NCBI RefSeq assembly: GCF_027497255.1
Contig: NZ_CP114903.1
Location: 1,426,001-1,490,000, forward strand
From: Micromonospora sp. WMMD882
GTDB lineage: Bacteria > Actinomycetota > Actinomycetes > Mycobacteriales > Micromonosporaceae
Direction: 5' to 3'
DNA length: 64,000 nucleotides
A program made the translations under genes and the position numbers. This document shows, piece by piece, positions 32,762-41,039 of the stretch (position 1 is the stretch's first letter; each line of letters opens with the position of its first letter). Under the pieces are notes generated by a model. The model was not told where the DNA came from. It saw nothing but the letters and a program-made list of their open reading frames with translations, and made no database searches.

Positions 32762-33817
32762 TCAGTCTGCCGCCAACCGGGCCTCGAACAAGCCCCGTAC
32801 CCCGGGCTCCGAACGCACCAGCTCCAACGCCAGATCCGCGTGACCCGGCACGTACCCGTTGCCCACCAGCATCGTCACGTCCGCCGCCAGGCCCTCCGCG
32901 CCCAACGCCGCCGCCGCGAAACTCGTCGCCATCGAGAAGAACACCACAGTCCCGCCGTCCGCCGTGGCCAGGATCGCCCCGTGCTCGCAGCCGGGCACGT
33001 CCACACAGACCACCGTCACGTCCGCCGGCGTCCCCAACGCCGACGTCACCGCCGTCGACAGCGCCACCGGATCCCGGGCGTCGGCCACCGCCACCTGCGT
33101 GGCCAGCCCGGCCGCCGTCAGCGCGTCCCGCTCCGCCGCCGACGGCACCACCCCGACCGTACGGGTCGCGCCCGCCCGTCGCGCCGCCGCCAACGACAGC
33201 GACCCGCTCTTGCCCGCGCCCCCGATCACCGCCACGCCCACCCCGCGCCCGGCGCCGGACTCCCGCGCCACGTACCCGGACACCACCCGCGCGGTCAACG
33301 CCGGCGCGCCGCACACGTCCAGCACCGCCAGGGACAGTTGCGGGTCCTCGTCGGCCGGCAGCACCGCCGCGGTCGACCGGGCGAACAGGATCGCCCACCC
33401 GTCGCACGGCGCCTGCTCGCCCCGGCCGTCCCACCGGGCCAGCCCGTCGGTGACCGTGAGCGGGGTCAACGTCAACGACACCAGGGTCGCCACCCGGTCA
33501 CCGGCGCGCAGACCCAGCGGCGAGCGACGGCCGGCCTCCTCGACGGTGCCGATCAGCATGCCACCGGAGCCGGTCACCGGGTTGTGCATCTTCCCCCGGC
33601 TGGTGATGATCTCCAGCACCTCGGCGCGGACCCGCTCGCCGTCCCCGCCGTGCTTCTCCGACAACTGCCGGAAGCTCGCCGCGTCCAGGTTCAGCCGCTC
33701 CACCCGGATCCGCACCTCGTTCGGCCCGATCTCCCGGGCGGCGTCCAGCCGCCACGCCGCCTGCGGCAGCACTCCCGCCGGGTCCACCACGCGATGCAGT
33801 CCTACCGGTGACGTCAC
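32762..33817 (-). CDS. kdd: L-erythro-3,5-diaminohexanoate dehydrogenase
   Basis: A 351-residue MDR-related dehydrogenase that oxidises 3,5-diaminohexanoate to 3-keto-5-aminohexanoate with NAD+. It matches the clostridial/fusobacterial enzyme in GLHRVVDPAGVLPQAAW, RGKMHNPVTGSGGMLIGTVE, the nucleotide-binding GVAVIGGAGKSGSLSLAAAR, and GTVVFFSMATSFAAAALGAE followed by VTMLVGNGY. The GTG at 33817 is chosen because GGGAGG lies six bases upstream and homology begins at once. It is first gene of the minus-strand operon. The promoter region with an inverted repeat is shared with divergent kamA. Confidence 0.95.
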   Translation of the reverse strand: MTSPVGLHRVVDPAGVLPQAAWRLDAAREIGPNEVRIRVERLNLDAASFRQLSEKHGGDGERVRAEVLEIITSRGKMHNPVTGSGGMLIGTVEEAGRRSPLGLRAGDRVATLVSLTLTPLTVTDGLARWDGRGEQAPCDGWAILFARSTAAVLPADEDPQLSLAVLDVCGAPALTARVVSGYVARESGAGRGVGVAVIGGAGKSGSLSLAAARRAGATRTVGVVPSAAERDALTAAGLATQVAVADARDPVALSTAVTSALGTPADVTVVCVDVPGCEHGAILATADGGTVVFFSMATSFAAAALGAEGLAADVTMLVGNGYVPGHADLALELVRSEPGVRGLFEARLAAD

Positions 33818-33870
33818 GCCCACCTCCCTGTCCGGCCGCGCGAAGCTCCGGTCAAGACTCGCTTCGCGGG

Positions 33871-33910
33871 AAAACTTACGGCAGAATAATTTCTCTGCCG
33901 GATAATTTCC
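33871..33910. promoter_or_regulatory. AT-rich inverted repeat in the kdd/kamA divergent promoter
   Basis: CGGCAGA (33879-33885) and its complement TCTGCCG (33894-33900) flank the AT-rich spacer ATAATTTC. Weaker outer symmetry extends to GGAAA/TTTCC-like ends. The AT-rich stretch is a sharp contrast to the surroundings and is placed to control both kdd and kamA. Lrp/AsnC operators are often of this imperfect AT-rich kind, and an AsnC-family gene lies at 36391-36867. Confidence 0.6.
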
Positions 33911-33957
33911 AGTAGCCTCCGGCTCGCTGACAGCGGCAACCGCACCGAGGAGGGTTC

Positions 33958-35367
33958 GTGACACAGACACAACCGGTGGAGACGGTCAGCCTGTCCCACC
34001 CCACCCCGGTCACCACGCCGACCGCCGGCCAGCCCTACGAGTACCGCCGCGCCCCGCTCGTCGAACCGGACTGGACCCGCTTCCCCGGCTGGCGGCACGT
34101 CACCCGCGACCAGTGGGAGTCCGCCCAGTGGCAACGCGCCAACTGCGTCAAGAACATCAAGCAGCTCCGCGCCGTCCTCGGTGACCTCGTCGACGAGACC
34201 TTCTACGCCGACCTCGACGCCGACCAGCGCGCCCTGGCCACCATGTCGATGCTCGTCCCACCCCAGATGATCAACACCATGTCACCGGCGGCCCCGCCCA
34301 CCACCGAGGCGTTCCTGGCCGACCCGATCCGCCGGTACATGATCCCGGTCGCCAGCGACCGCCGCGCCGACTGGCCCTCGCACCCCTACGCCAGCCGCGA
34401 CTCACTCCACGAGCACGACATGTGGGTGGCCGAGGGGCTCACCCACCGCTACCCCACCAAGGTCCTCGCCGAGCTGCTCTCCACCTGCCCCCAGTACTGC
34501 GGGCACTGCACCCGGATGGACCTCGTCGGCAACTCCACCCCGGCCGTCGACAAGCTCAAGCTCACCCTCAAGCCCGTCGACCGCTACGACGCGCACGTCG
34601 ACTACCTCAGGGCCCACCCCGGCGTCCGGGACGTCGTGGTCTCCGGCGGGGACGTCGCCAACGTGCCGTGGCGCAACCTGGAGTCGTACCTGATGCGGCT
34701 GCTGGGGATCGAGACCATCCGCGACATCCGACTGGCCACCAAGGCGCTGATGGGGCTGCCCCAGCACTGGCTGCAACCCGACGTGGTCGAGGGCCTCGAA
34801 CGGGTCGCCCGCACCGCCGCCCGCCGCGGCGTCAACCTCGCCATCCACACCCACGTCAACCACGCCCAGTCGCTCACCCCGCTGGTCGCCCGGGCCACCC
34901 AGACCGCCCTCGACGTCGGCGTCCGCGACGTACGCAACCAGGGCGTGCTCATGCGCGGCGTCAACGCCACCGCCGCCGACCTGCTCGACCTGTGCTTCGC
35001 GCTGCAGGGCGAGGCCGGGATCCTCCCGTACTACTTCTACCTGTGCGACATGATCCCGCACGCCGAGCACTGGCGGGTCCCGGTCTGGCATGCCCAGCAG
35101 CTCCAACACGACATCATGGGCTACCTGCCCGGATACGCCACCCCGCGGATCGTCTGCGACGTCCCGTTCGTCGGCAAACGCTGGGTCCACATGCTCACCG
35201 AGTACGACCGCGAGCGCGGCATCTCGTACTGGACCAAGAACTACCGCACCTCGATCGAGTCGGCCGACCTGGAGGCGCTGGACAAGCGCCACCCCTACTA
35301 CGACCCGATCGACACCCTGCCCGAGCCGGGCCGGCGGTGGTGGGCCACCCACCGCGCCGACGACTGA
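33958..35367 (+). CDS. kamA: Lysine 2,3-aminomutase (radical SAM)
   Basis: A 469-residue radical SAM, PLP-dependent enzyme that converts L-lysine to L-beta-lysine. The cluster motif STCPQYCGHCTRMDLVG has the CX3CX2C spacing. The PLP/substrate region includes VRDVVVSGGDVANVPWRNLE. TRP-like blocks LPYYFYLCDMIPHAEHWRV and the late IPR/CDVPFVGKRWVHM zinc/dimer area are as in the family; the length is slightly above the clostridial 416. The GTG follows GAGGAGGG at normal spacing. It is divergent from the kdd operon and feeds it with beta-lysine. EpmB-type (elongation-factor P) homologues are shorter and lack this context, so the fermentation enzyme is preferred. Confidence 0.93.
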   Translation: MTQTQPVETVSLSHPTPVTTPTAGQPYEYRRAPLVEPDWTRFPGWRHVTRDQWESAQWQRANCVKNIKQLRAVLGDLVDETFYADLDADQRALATMSMLVPPQMINTMSPAAPPTTEAFLADPIRRYMIPVASDRRADWPSHPYASRDSLHEHDMWVAEGLTHRYPTKVLAELLSTCPQYCGHCTRMDLVGNSTPAVDKLKLTLKPVDRYDAHVDYLRAHPGVRDVVVSGGDVANVPWRNLESYLMRLLGIETIRDIRLATKALMGLPQHWLQPDVVEGLERVARTAARRGVNLAIHTHVNHAQSLTPLVARATQTALDVGVRDVRNQGVLMRGVNATAADLLDLCFALQGEAGILPYYFYLCDMIPHAEHWRVPVWHAQQLQHDIMGYLPGYATPRIVCDVPFVGKRWVHMLTEYDRERGISYWTKNYRTSIESADLEALDKRHPYYDPIDTLPEPGRRWWATHRADD

Positions 35368-35388
35368 GCCACCAGGGGGCGGCGCACA

Positions 35389-35432
35389 GACGGTGGGGGC
35401 GTCCGGTCACGTGACCGGACGCCCCCACCGTC
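35389..35432. terminator. Perfect 44-base palindromic terminator (kamA/csbD)
   Basis: Two 22-base halves centred on CACGTG are exact complements. It lies 21 bases after the kamA stop and 5 bases from the convergent csbD stop. No unpaired loop exists apart from the bases at the centre. It can terminate both genes. Confidence 0.9.
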
Positions 35433-35437
35433 GTTGT

Positions 35438-35632
35438 TCACTTCGTGAAAGCGTCTCGCACATCCCGACCGGCGTCCTTGACGTGCTCCCCGGCCTGGCG
35501 GGCCCGGGCGTCCGTCTGCTGCGCGGCGCCCTCGCCACGCATGCGCTCGTTGTCGGTGGCGTCACCGATGCGCTCCTTCGCGGCGCCGGTCAGCTCGTCG
35601 GCCTTGTTCTTCATCTTGTCGGCGAAACCCAT
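35438..35632 (-). CDS. CsbD family stress protein
   Basis: A 64-residue hydrophilic, helical protein. The opening MGFADKMKNKADELTGAAKE and the RIGDATDNERMRGEGAAQQ segment are the CsbD signature. CsbD proteins are general-stress (sigma-B class) proteins of unknown mechanism. The ATG at 35632 follows GGAGGGAG. A GTTT-N16-GGGCA pair 54-78 bases upstream resembles a sigma-B/sigma-F promoter. A longer frame to 35731 has no support. Confidence 0.88.
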   Translation of the reverse strand: MGFADKMKNKADELTGAAKERIGDATDNERMRGEGAAQQTDARARQAGEHVKDAGRDVRDAFTK

Positions 35633-35685
35633 CTTCACCACTCCCTCCGGCTGTTCCGGCCCGTCGTCGGGCCATGACTTCGGTG

Positions 35686-35710
35686 TGCCCACTGGAGGCT
35701 GGCTGGAAAC
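35686..35710 (-). promoter_or_regulatory. Possible sigma-B/sigma-F type promoter of csbD
   Basis: On the minus strand GTTT (35707-35710) and GGGCA (35686-35690) are 16 bases apart, like the GTTT-N14/16-GGGTAT consensus of general-stress sigma factors. The last position differs (GGGCA for GGGTA). It lies 54 bases before the csbD start. Confidence 0.4.
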
Positions 35711-35784
35711 GTTCTGGGTGGGGCTCACCACCCCTATGGCATCCTAGGAAGATAGGCGGAATAGGGTGCTGGTTGACTGGGGCC

Positions 35785-36351
35785 ATGGGAGAACTCCTGC
35801 TCGTACGGCACGGCGAGACCGCCTGGAGCGCCGCACGTCGGCACACCTCGTACACCGACCTCGAACTCACCGCCGACGGCGAACGCCAGGCCCGCGCGCT
35901 ACGCGACCGGCTCACCGACCGGACCTTCGTCGCCGTGCTGGCCAGCCCCCGCCGACGCGCGCTACGCACCGCCGAACTCGCCGGCCTGCCCGTCACCACC
36001 GTCGACGAGGACCTGACCGAATGGCACTACGGCGCGTACGAGGGCCGCACCACCGCCGACATCCACACCGAACGCCCCGACTGGACCATCTGGCACGACG
36101 GCTGCCCCGACGGCGAGTCACCCGACCAGATCGGCGCCCGCCTCGACCGGCTGCTGCGCCGGGTCACCCCGCTGCTCGACCGGGGCGACGTCGCCCTCGT
36201 CGGCCACGCCCACGCCCTGCGCGTGCTCGGCGCACGCTGGATCGACCTGCCAGCGTCGGCCGGCGGGAAACTCCGACTCGACACCGCCACCCTCAGCGTC
36301 CTCGGCCAGGAGCACGGCCGCCCGGTCATCCTCGGCTGGAACGCCCGCTGA
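35785..36351 (+). CDS. Histidine phosphatase family protein (phosphoglycerate-mutase-like)
   Basis: A 188-residue member of the RHG superfamily. The phosphohistidine motif is LLLVRHGETAWSAARRHT. The partner residues lie in LASPRRRALRTAELAG and in DVALVGHAHALRVLGARW, and EWHYGAYEGRTTADIH provides the acid. This size fits acid phosphatases of the GpmB/CobC type more than true glycolytic mutase. The substrate is unknown. The ATG at 35785 is used as the phosphatase fold starts immediately. The upstream frame through the csbD promoter is not coding. Confidence 0.88.
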   Translation: MGELLLVRHGETAWSAARRHTSYTDLELTADGERQARALRDRLTDRTFVAVLASPRRRALRTAELAGLPVTTVDEDLTEWHYGAYEGRTTADIHTERPDWTIWHDGCPDGESPDQIGARLDRLLRRVTPLLDRGDVALVGHAHALRVLGARWIDLPASAGGKLRLDTATLSVLGQEHGRPVILGWNAR

Positions 36352-36390
36352 GCCGGCATCGGCCACTCCCCCGACCGGCGCTCGCGCCCG

Positions 36391-36867
36391 TCACCCGACC
36401 GGTACGCCGTCGCTCGGCCGGCCCCGCCCAGCCCCCGGCGGACGCTTCTCGTACGGAGTGGACAGCACCACCGTCGTCCGGGTCGTGACGTTCGCCGCGG
36501 TGCGGATCTCCTGCAGCACCCGCTCCAGGTCCGCCGGACCGGCCACCCGCACCAGCAGCAGGTAGAAGTCCTCCCCCGCCACCGAATAACACGAATCGAT
36601 CTCCGGCAGGTGGGCCAACCGCTCCGGCGCGTCGTCCGGCTGCGACGGGTCGAACGGCCGGATCGCCACGAACGCCGTCAACGGCAACCCCAACGCCTCG
36701 AACGACACCTGCGCGGCGTACCCACGGATCACGCCCCGCTGCTCCAGCCGCCGCACCCGCTGGTGCACCGCCGACACCGACAACCCCACCCGCTCGGCCA
36801 GGTCGGTGTACGACAACCGGCCGTCCACGCCCAGGGCGCCGACGATCGCGCGATCGATCTCCTCCAC
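36391..36867 (-). CDS. AsnC/Lrp family transcriptional regulator
   Basis: A 158-residue regulator. The winged helix covers residues about 1-60 (RAIVGALGVDGRLSYTDLAE, then RVGLSVSAVHQRVRRLEQRG). The C-terminal RAM domain starts around GLPLTAFVAIRPFD and ends VTTRTTVVLSTPYEKR; it usually binds an amino acid. The GTG at 36867 is chosen because TAGGTT ends seven bases upstream (leaderless). It lies about 1 kb from kamA and on the same side as the lysine genes, so lysine-degradation control is a reasonable but untested guess. The neighbouring acyl-CoA dehydrogenase gene lies 74 bases upstream on the same strand. Confidence 0.93.
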   Translation of the reverse strand: MEEIDRAIVGALGVDGRLSYTDLAERVGLSVSAVHQRVRRLEQRGVIRGYAAQVSFEALGLPLTAFVAIRPFDPSQPDDAPERLAHLPEIDSCYSVAGEDFYLLLVRVAGPADLERVLQEIRTAANVTTRTTVVLSTPYEKRPPGAGRGRPSDGVPVG

Positions 36868-36941
36868 GGCGGCCAACCTACCGGGAAAACCCTTCCCCGG
36901 CGACGACCTTCCCCGCCGCGGCCCGCCCCCGTGGAACCCGG

Positions 36942-38087
36942 TCAGCCCTTCGCCAGCGCCCGGGAGATCACCAGCCGCTGGATCTGGTTGGTGCCCTCCA
37001 CGATCTGCAGCACCTTGGCCTCCCGCATGTACCGCTCCACCGGATAGTCGGCGACGTACCCGGAGCCGCCGAGCACCTGCACCGCGTCGGTGGTCACCCG
37101 CATCGCCACGTCGGTGGCGAACAGCTTCGCCTTGGCCGCCTCGATCGAGTACGGCCGCCCCGCGTCCCGCAACCGCGCCGCCGCCAACGTCAACGCCCGC
37201 GCCGCCGACACCTGGGTCGCCAGGTCCGCCAGGGTGAACCCGAGGCCCTGGAAGTCGATGATCGGCTGGCTGAACTGCCGCCGCCCACGGGCGTAGGACA
37301 CCGCGTGGTCCAGCGCCCCCTGGGCCAACCCGACCGCGCAGGCGGCGATGCCCAGCCGGCCGGAATCCAGCGCCGACATGGCGATGCCGAACCCCGACCC
37401 TTCCTCGCCGACCAGCCGCTCCGCCGGCACCCGCACGTCGTCGAAGGCGATCTGCGCCACCGGCGACGACCGTAGCCCCATCATCTTCTCCGCCGCCTGC
37501 GGCACGACGCCCGGCGTGCCCGCGTCGACAAGCAGACAGGAGATGCCCTTCGCGCCCGGCCCGCCGGTACGGCAGAACACGTTGTAGAAGTCCGCGGTGT
37601 GCGCGTGCGTGATCCACGCCTTCGTGCCCGACACCACGTACCCGTCGCCCTCGCGCGTCGCGCGGGTGGTCAACGCGGCCGCGTCCGAACCGCCCTGCGG
37701 CTCCGACAGGCAGTACGCCCCCAGCAGCTCCCCGCCGAGCATCTCCGGCAGCCGACCGCGCAGCTTCTCGTCGCCGTAGCGGGAGACCGGATAGCAGGCC
37801 AGGGTGTGCACGCTGACCGCCTCGGCCACCGCCAACCACCGGCTCGCCAGGATCTCCAGCACCTGCAGGTACACCTCGTACGGCTGACCGGCGCCGCCCT
37901 GCTCCTCCGGGTACGGCAGGCCGAGCAGCCCGGCCCGGCCCAGGACACGCAGCGGCTCCCGGGGGAACTCGCCGCGTTCCTCGTACTCGGCGGCCCGGGG
38001 CGCGAACTCCCGGTCGGCCAGCTCGGTGGCCAGGTCGAGCAGGTCTCGGGCCTCGTCGGTGGGGAGGATCCGGTCGACAGTCAGCAC
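36942..38087 (-). CDS. Acyl-CoA dehydrogenase
   Basis: A 381-residue FAD enzyme of normal acyl-CoA dehydrogenase length. Blocks include EEQGGAGQPYEVYLQVLEIL, YCLSEPQGGSDAAALTTRAT, VSGTKAWITHAHTADFYNVF, QFSQPIIDFQGLGFTLADLA, and QIVEGTNQIQRLVISRALAK, where the Glu of VEGT is the catalytic base. SCAD/BCAD-like specificity is suggested by the motif order, but the chain length cannot be set. TAAGCT precedes the GTG by six bases, so it is probably leaderless. In the context of kal, which would yield crotonyl-CoA, a butyryl-CoA-type activity is possible. Confidence 0.93.
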   Translation of the reverse strand: MLTVDRILPTDEARDLLDLATELADREFAPRAAEYEERGEFPREPLRVLGRAGLLGLPYPEEQGGAGQPYEVYLQVLEILASRWLAVAEAVSVHTLACYPVSRYGDEKLRGRLPEMLGGELLGAYCLSEPQGGSDAAALTTRATREGDGYVVSGTKAWITHAHTADFYNVFCRTGGPGAKGISCLLVDAGTPGVVPQAAEKMMGLRSSPVAQIAFDDVRVPAERLVGEEGSGFGIAMSALDSGRLGIAACAVGLAQGALDHAVSYARGRRQFSQPIIDFQGLGFTLADLATQVSAARALTLAAARLRDAGRPYSIEAAKAKLFATDVAMRVTTDAVQVLGGSGYVADYPVERYMREAKVLQIVEGTNQIQRLVISRALAKG

Positions 38088-38096
38088 CCCGTCAGC

Positions 38097-39381
38097 TTAA
38101 CGCTCGTTCGGGCCGACCGGATCGGGTGGTCGGACGACCGCGTCGACGGTGGGCGGATCCGCCGGGTCGGGCTGCGCGTACGCGCGGGCGACGGCGGCCC
38201 GGTCGAACACCCGCCAGGTGGCCGCGGTGACCAGCGTCGCCACCACGAACCCGACCCAGTACGGGGCGGTCAGCCCGAACCGGGCCACCAGCGCCCCGCC
38301 CAGCAACGCGCCGACACAGTTGCCGCCGGCCACCACGAACAGGTTCACGCTGCCCACCCGCCCCAACAGGCGCGGCGGAGTGAGCCGCTGCCGAAGCGAC
38401 ACCGCCACTATCCCCCACAGCGCGCCGTGCACCCCGAACAGCGTCAACGCGGCGCCCACCAGCCACGGATCCGGCGACATCGCCAGGACCAGGTGCAGCA
38501 GCACCTCGGTGAGCAGGCCCAGCCGGATCGTCCACGTCGCGGTGGCCCACCTGATCAGCCGGTCACCGACCACCGAGCCGAGCAGGCTGCCCGCCGCCAG
38601 GCAGGTCAGCAGCAGGCCGTAGCCGACCTCGCCCAGCCCGAGGCGCTGCTCGGCGACCAGCACCAGCATCGCGTACGCGGCGGTGAGGGTGACGTTCAAC
38701 AGCCCGATCAGCACCGCCATGGCGCGCAGCAGCCGCTGCCCGGCCAGCCAGCGGATCCCCTCGAGCAGGTCGGCCCGGGCCGACCGGACCCGGGTGTCGG
38801 GGGTCGGCCCGAACGAGCCGGCGAGCCCGGCGAGGAGCACCGCGCCCACCGCGTAGGCGGCGGCGTTGGCGAGGAACGGCGCGCTCGCCGCGAGGACGAA
38901 CAGGAACCCGCCGAGCGGGCCGGCGAGCATGCCGTGCGCCACCATGGCGCCGCCCACCAGCCAGCCGTTGGCCCGTTCCAGGCGCTCGCGCGGCACCACG
39001 GCGGGCACCAGCGCCTGACTGGCCGTGCGGTTCAGGATCTCGCCGGTGTTCAGCAGGAACAGCACCACGTAGAGCAGGGCGACGGTGACCAGCCCACCGA
39101 CGATGGCCGCGCCCAGCCCGGTCAGCGCGGCCACCCGCAGCCAGTCCACGACGATCATCAAACGGCGGCGGTCGACCCGGTCGACCAGCACGCCGCCGGG
39201 CAGCGCGAAGAGCAGCCACGGCAGCCAGGCCACCGCGAACGCCCCGGACACCAGCAGCGGAGTCGGTGCGGGCGGCGACCAGCAGCGGCGCGGCGACCGT
39301 GCTCAGGCCGCTGCCCAGGGCCGAGGCGGTGCTCGCCGCCCACAGTCGACCGAAGCGGGCATCGAGCTGTCTCCCCGTCAC
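38097..39381 (-). pseudogene. MFS transporter gene with a single-base frameshift
   Basis: The downstream frame (38097-39251) encodes about 384 residues of a typical drug-efflux-like MFS protein, including PWLLFALPGGVLVDRVDRRR after a helix and later GYGLLLTCLAAGSLLGSVVG. Its natural N-terminus is in another frame: GTG at 39381 gives RQLDARFGRLWAASTASALG, then GLSTVAAPLLVAARTDS, followed without gap by the second frame at PLLVSGAFAVAWLP. Insertion of one C near 39258 would restore a protein of about 428 residues. TAGCGT seven bases before the GTG is a good leaderless -10. It may be a recent mutation or a sequencing error in a C-run. Confidence 0.85.
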
Positions 39382-39444
39382 CCGGGAGACGCTACCGACG
39401 CGCTCCGGCCCGGGCGACGGGGTTTTCCCGCCGCCCGGGCCCGG

Positions 39445-40644
39445 TCAGCCCTTGACGCAGACCACCTGCCGCAGGTGCGCGACCACCTCGACCAGGTCCT
39501 CCTGCCGCGCCATCACCTCGACGATGTCCTTGTACGCGCCGGGGATCTCGTCGACCACCCCGTGGTCCTTGCGGCACTCCACGCCGGCGGTCTGGGCGGC
39601 CAGGTCGTCGGTGGTGAAGGTGCGCCGGGCCTGGCCGCGCGACATCCGCCGGCCCGCCCCGTGCGAGGCGGAGCAGTACGCGTCCGGGTTGCCCCGCCCG
39701 CGTACCACGTACGAGCCGGTGCCCATCGAGCCGGGGATGACGCCGAGGTCGCCCGCGCCGGCCCGGATGGCGCCCTTGCGGGTCACCAGCACCTCCTCGC
39801 CGCCGTAGGTCTCCTCGGCCACGTAGTTGTGGTGGCAGGAGATCGGCTGGTCGTAGCGGACCTGCGGCAGGTGCGTGCGGACCACGTCGCACAGCAGCGC
39901 CAGCATGACCGCCCGGTTGCGCCGGGCGTACTCCTGCGCCCACCACAGGTCCCGCCGGTAGGCGTCCATCTCGGGGGTGCCGGTGAGGAACACCGCGAGG
40001 TCCCGGTCGGGCAGGTCGGCGTTGTGCGGCAGCCGCCGGGCCACCGCCATGTGCCGCTCGGCCAGCTCCTTGCCGATGTTGCGGGAGCCGGAGTGCAGCA
40101 TCAGCCAGACCCGGCCGTCCTCGGCGCCGCCCTGCTCCACGCAGACCTCGATGAAGTGGTTGCCGCCGCCCAGGGTGCCAAGCTGGTGCCGGGCCCGGTC
40201 CTCGAGCTGGCGCACCCGCGGGTCCAGGTCGCCGAAACGCCGCCAGAACGCGTCCCAGCCGGCCTGCTCCAGGCCGCGGACCCGGCGCGGGTCGACCGGC
40301 CGGTCGTGCTTGGCGAAGCCGACCGGAACAGCCGCCTCGATGGCGCTGCGCAGCCGGCCCAGGTCGTCGGGGAGGTCGGCGGCGGTCAGCGAGGTCCGTA
40401 CCGCGGACATCCCGCAGCCGATGTCCACCCCGACCGCCGCCGGGGACACGGCCTGCCGCATCGCGATCACCGAGCCGACGGTGGCGCCCTTGCCGAAGTG
40501 CACGTCGGGCATCACCGCGACGCCCTGCACCCAGGGCAGCGCGCCGATGTTGCGGAGCTGCCGCAGGGCCTGCTCCTCGATGGCGTACGGGTCGGTCCAG
40601 ACCCGGACCGGGGCGCGGGTGCCGGGCAGCGGGGTGAAGCTCAT
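39445..40644 (-). CDS. rtcB: RtcB family RNA ligase
   Basis: A 399-residue 3-phosphate/5-hydroxyl RNA splicing ligase. The active site includes VDIGCGMSAVRT (Cys ligand of Mn2+), QLGTLGGGNHFIEVCVEQ, MLHSGSRNIGKELAERH, SCHHNYVAEETYGG and YCSASHGAGRRMSR with the guanylated histidine. Bacterial RtcB takes part in RNA repair and stress response. The ATG at 40644 follows AGGAGACGACC. About 350 bases of leader with a terminator-like hairpin precede it. No RtcA or RtcR gene is adjacent. Confidence 0.95.
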   Translation of the reverse strand: MSFTPLPGTRAPVRVWTDPYAIEEQALRQLRNIGALPWVQGVAVMPDVHFGKGATVGSVIAMRQAVSPAAVGVDIGCGMSAVRTSLTAADLPDDLGRLRSAIEAAVPVGFAKHDRPVDPRRVRGLEQAGWDAFWRRFGDLDPRVRQLEDRARHQLGTLGGGNHFIEVCVEQGGAEDGRVWLMLHSGSRNIGKELAERHMAVARRLPHNADLPDRDLAVFLTGTPEMDAYRRDLWWAQEYARRNRAVMLALLCDVVRTHLPQVRYDQPISCHHNYVAEETYGGEEVLVTRKGAIRAGAGDLGVIPGSMGTGSYVVRGRGNPDAYCSASHGAGRRMSRGQARRTFTTDDLAAQTAGVECRKDHGVVDEIPGAYKDIVEVMARQEDLVEVVAHLRQVVCVKG

Positions 40645-40689
40645 GGTCGTCTCCTGGGGTTCGGCTGGCGGGGATGCCGGCCGGGCCCG

Positions 40690-40724
40690 AAGAAAGCCGC
40701 CCGACCCGGCAGGGGTGGGCGGCG
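40690..40724 (-). terminator. Terminator-like hairpin in the rtcB leader
   Basis: GCCGCCC (40696-40702) pairs with GGGCGGC (40717-40723) across a 14-base loop. On the minus strand it is followed by TTTCTT. It lies 46 bases before the rtcB ATG, not after any minus-strand gene, so it may attenuate rtcB. Confidence 0.5.
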
Positions 40725-41039
40725 TGGACGCCGTCAGGTGGGCGCGGTCAGCGCCACCACCCCGGTGAATGTTCCTGGCCGTGTCGGGGCGACGACGCCG
40801 ACGGCACGACCGGCGCACACCACGACGGACGTGGCGTGCCGGTGCGGGCCGGGCGGGTCACGGGGCGCTCCCGAGGGGTCGGTGGGCGGGCTGTCGGGTC
40901 CACCGTAGGAGCCGGGTGGTCCGTCCGCAACGGATATCCACCCCGGGCGGGCGCGTCGCCGCGCGGAACGGACCGAAGTGGAAAGATCACGGTCTATGGA
41001 GCAGGGCTCCGGTTGTCGACGTGGGACGGGAGCGACGGG
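40725..41039. other. Divergent intergenic region rtcB/def
   Basis: No supported gene. Minus-strand frames here (for example 40748-40990) are Pro/Arg-rich and lack a ribosome-binding site. The region should hold the promoters of rtcB (minus) and def (plus). ATATCC-type AT-rich bases near 40931 and GATCACGGTCTATG near 40985 are the least GC-rich points. Confidence 0.4.

Noticed and set aside
33958-35367. EpmB-type (EF-P modification) role for the lysine 2,3-aminomutase
   Set aside because: No EpmA or efp nearby, and the gene is divergent from a full set of lysine fermentation genes.
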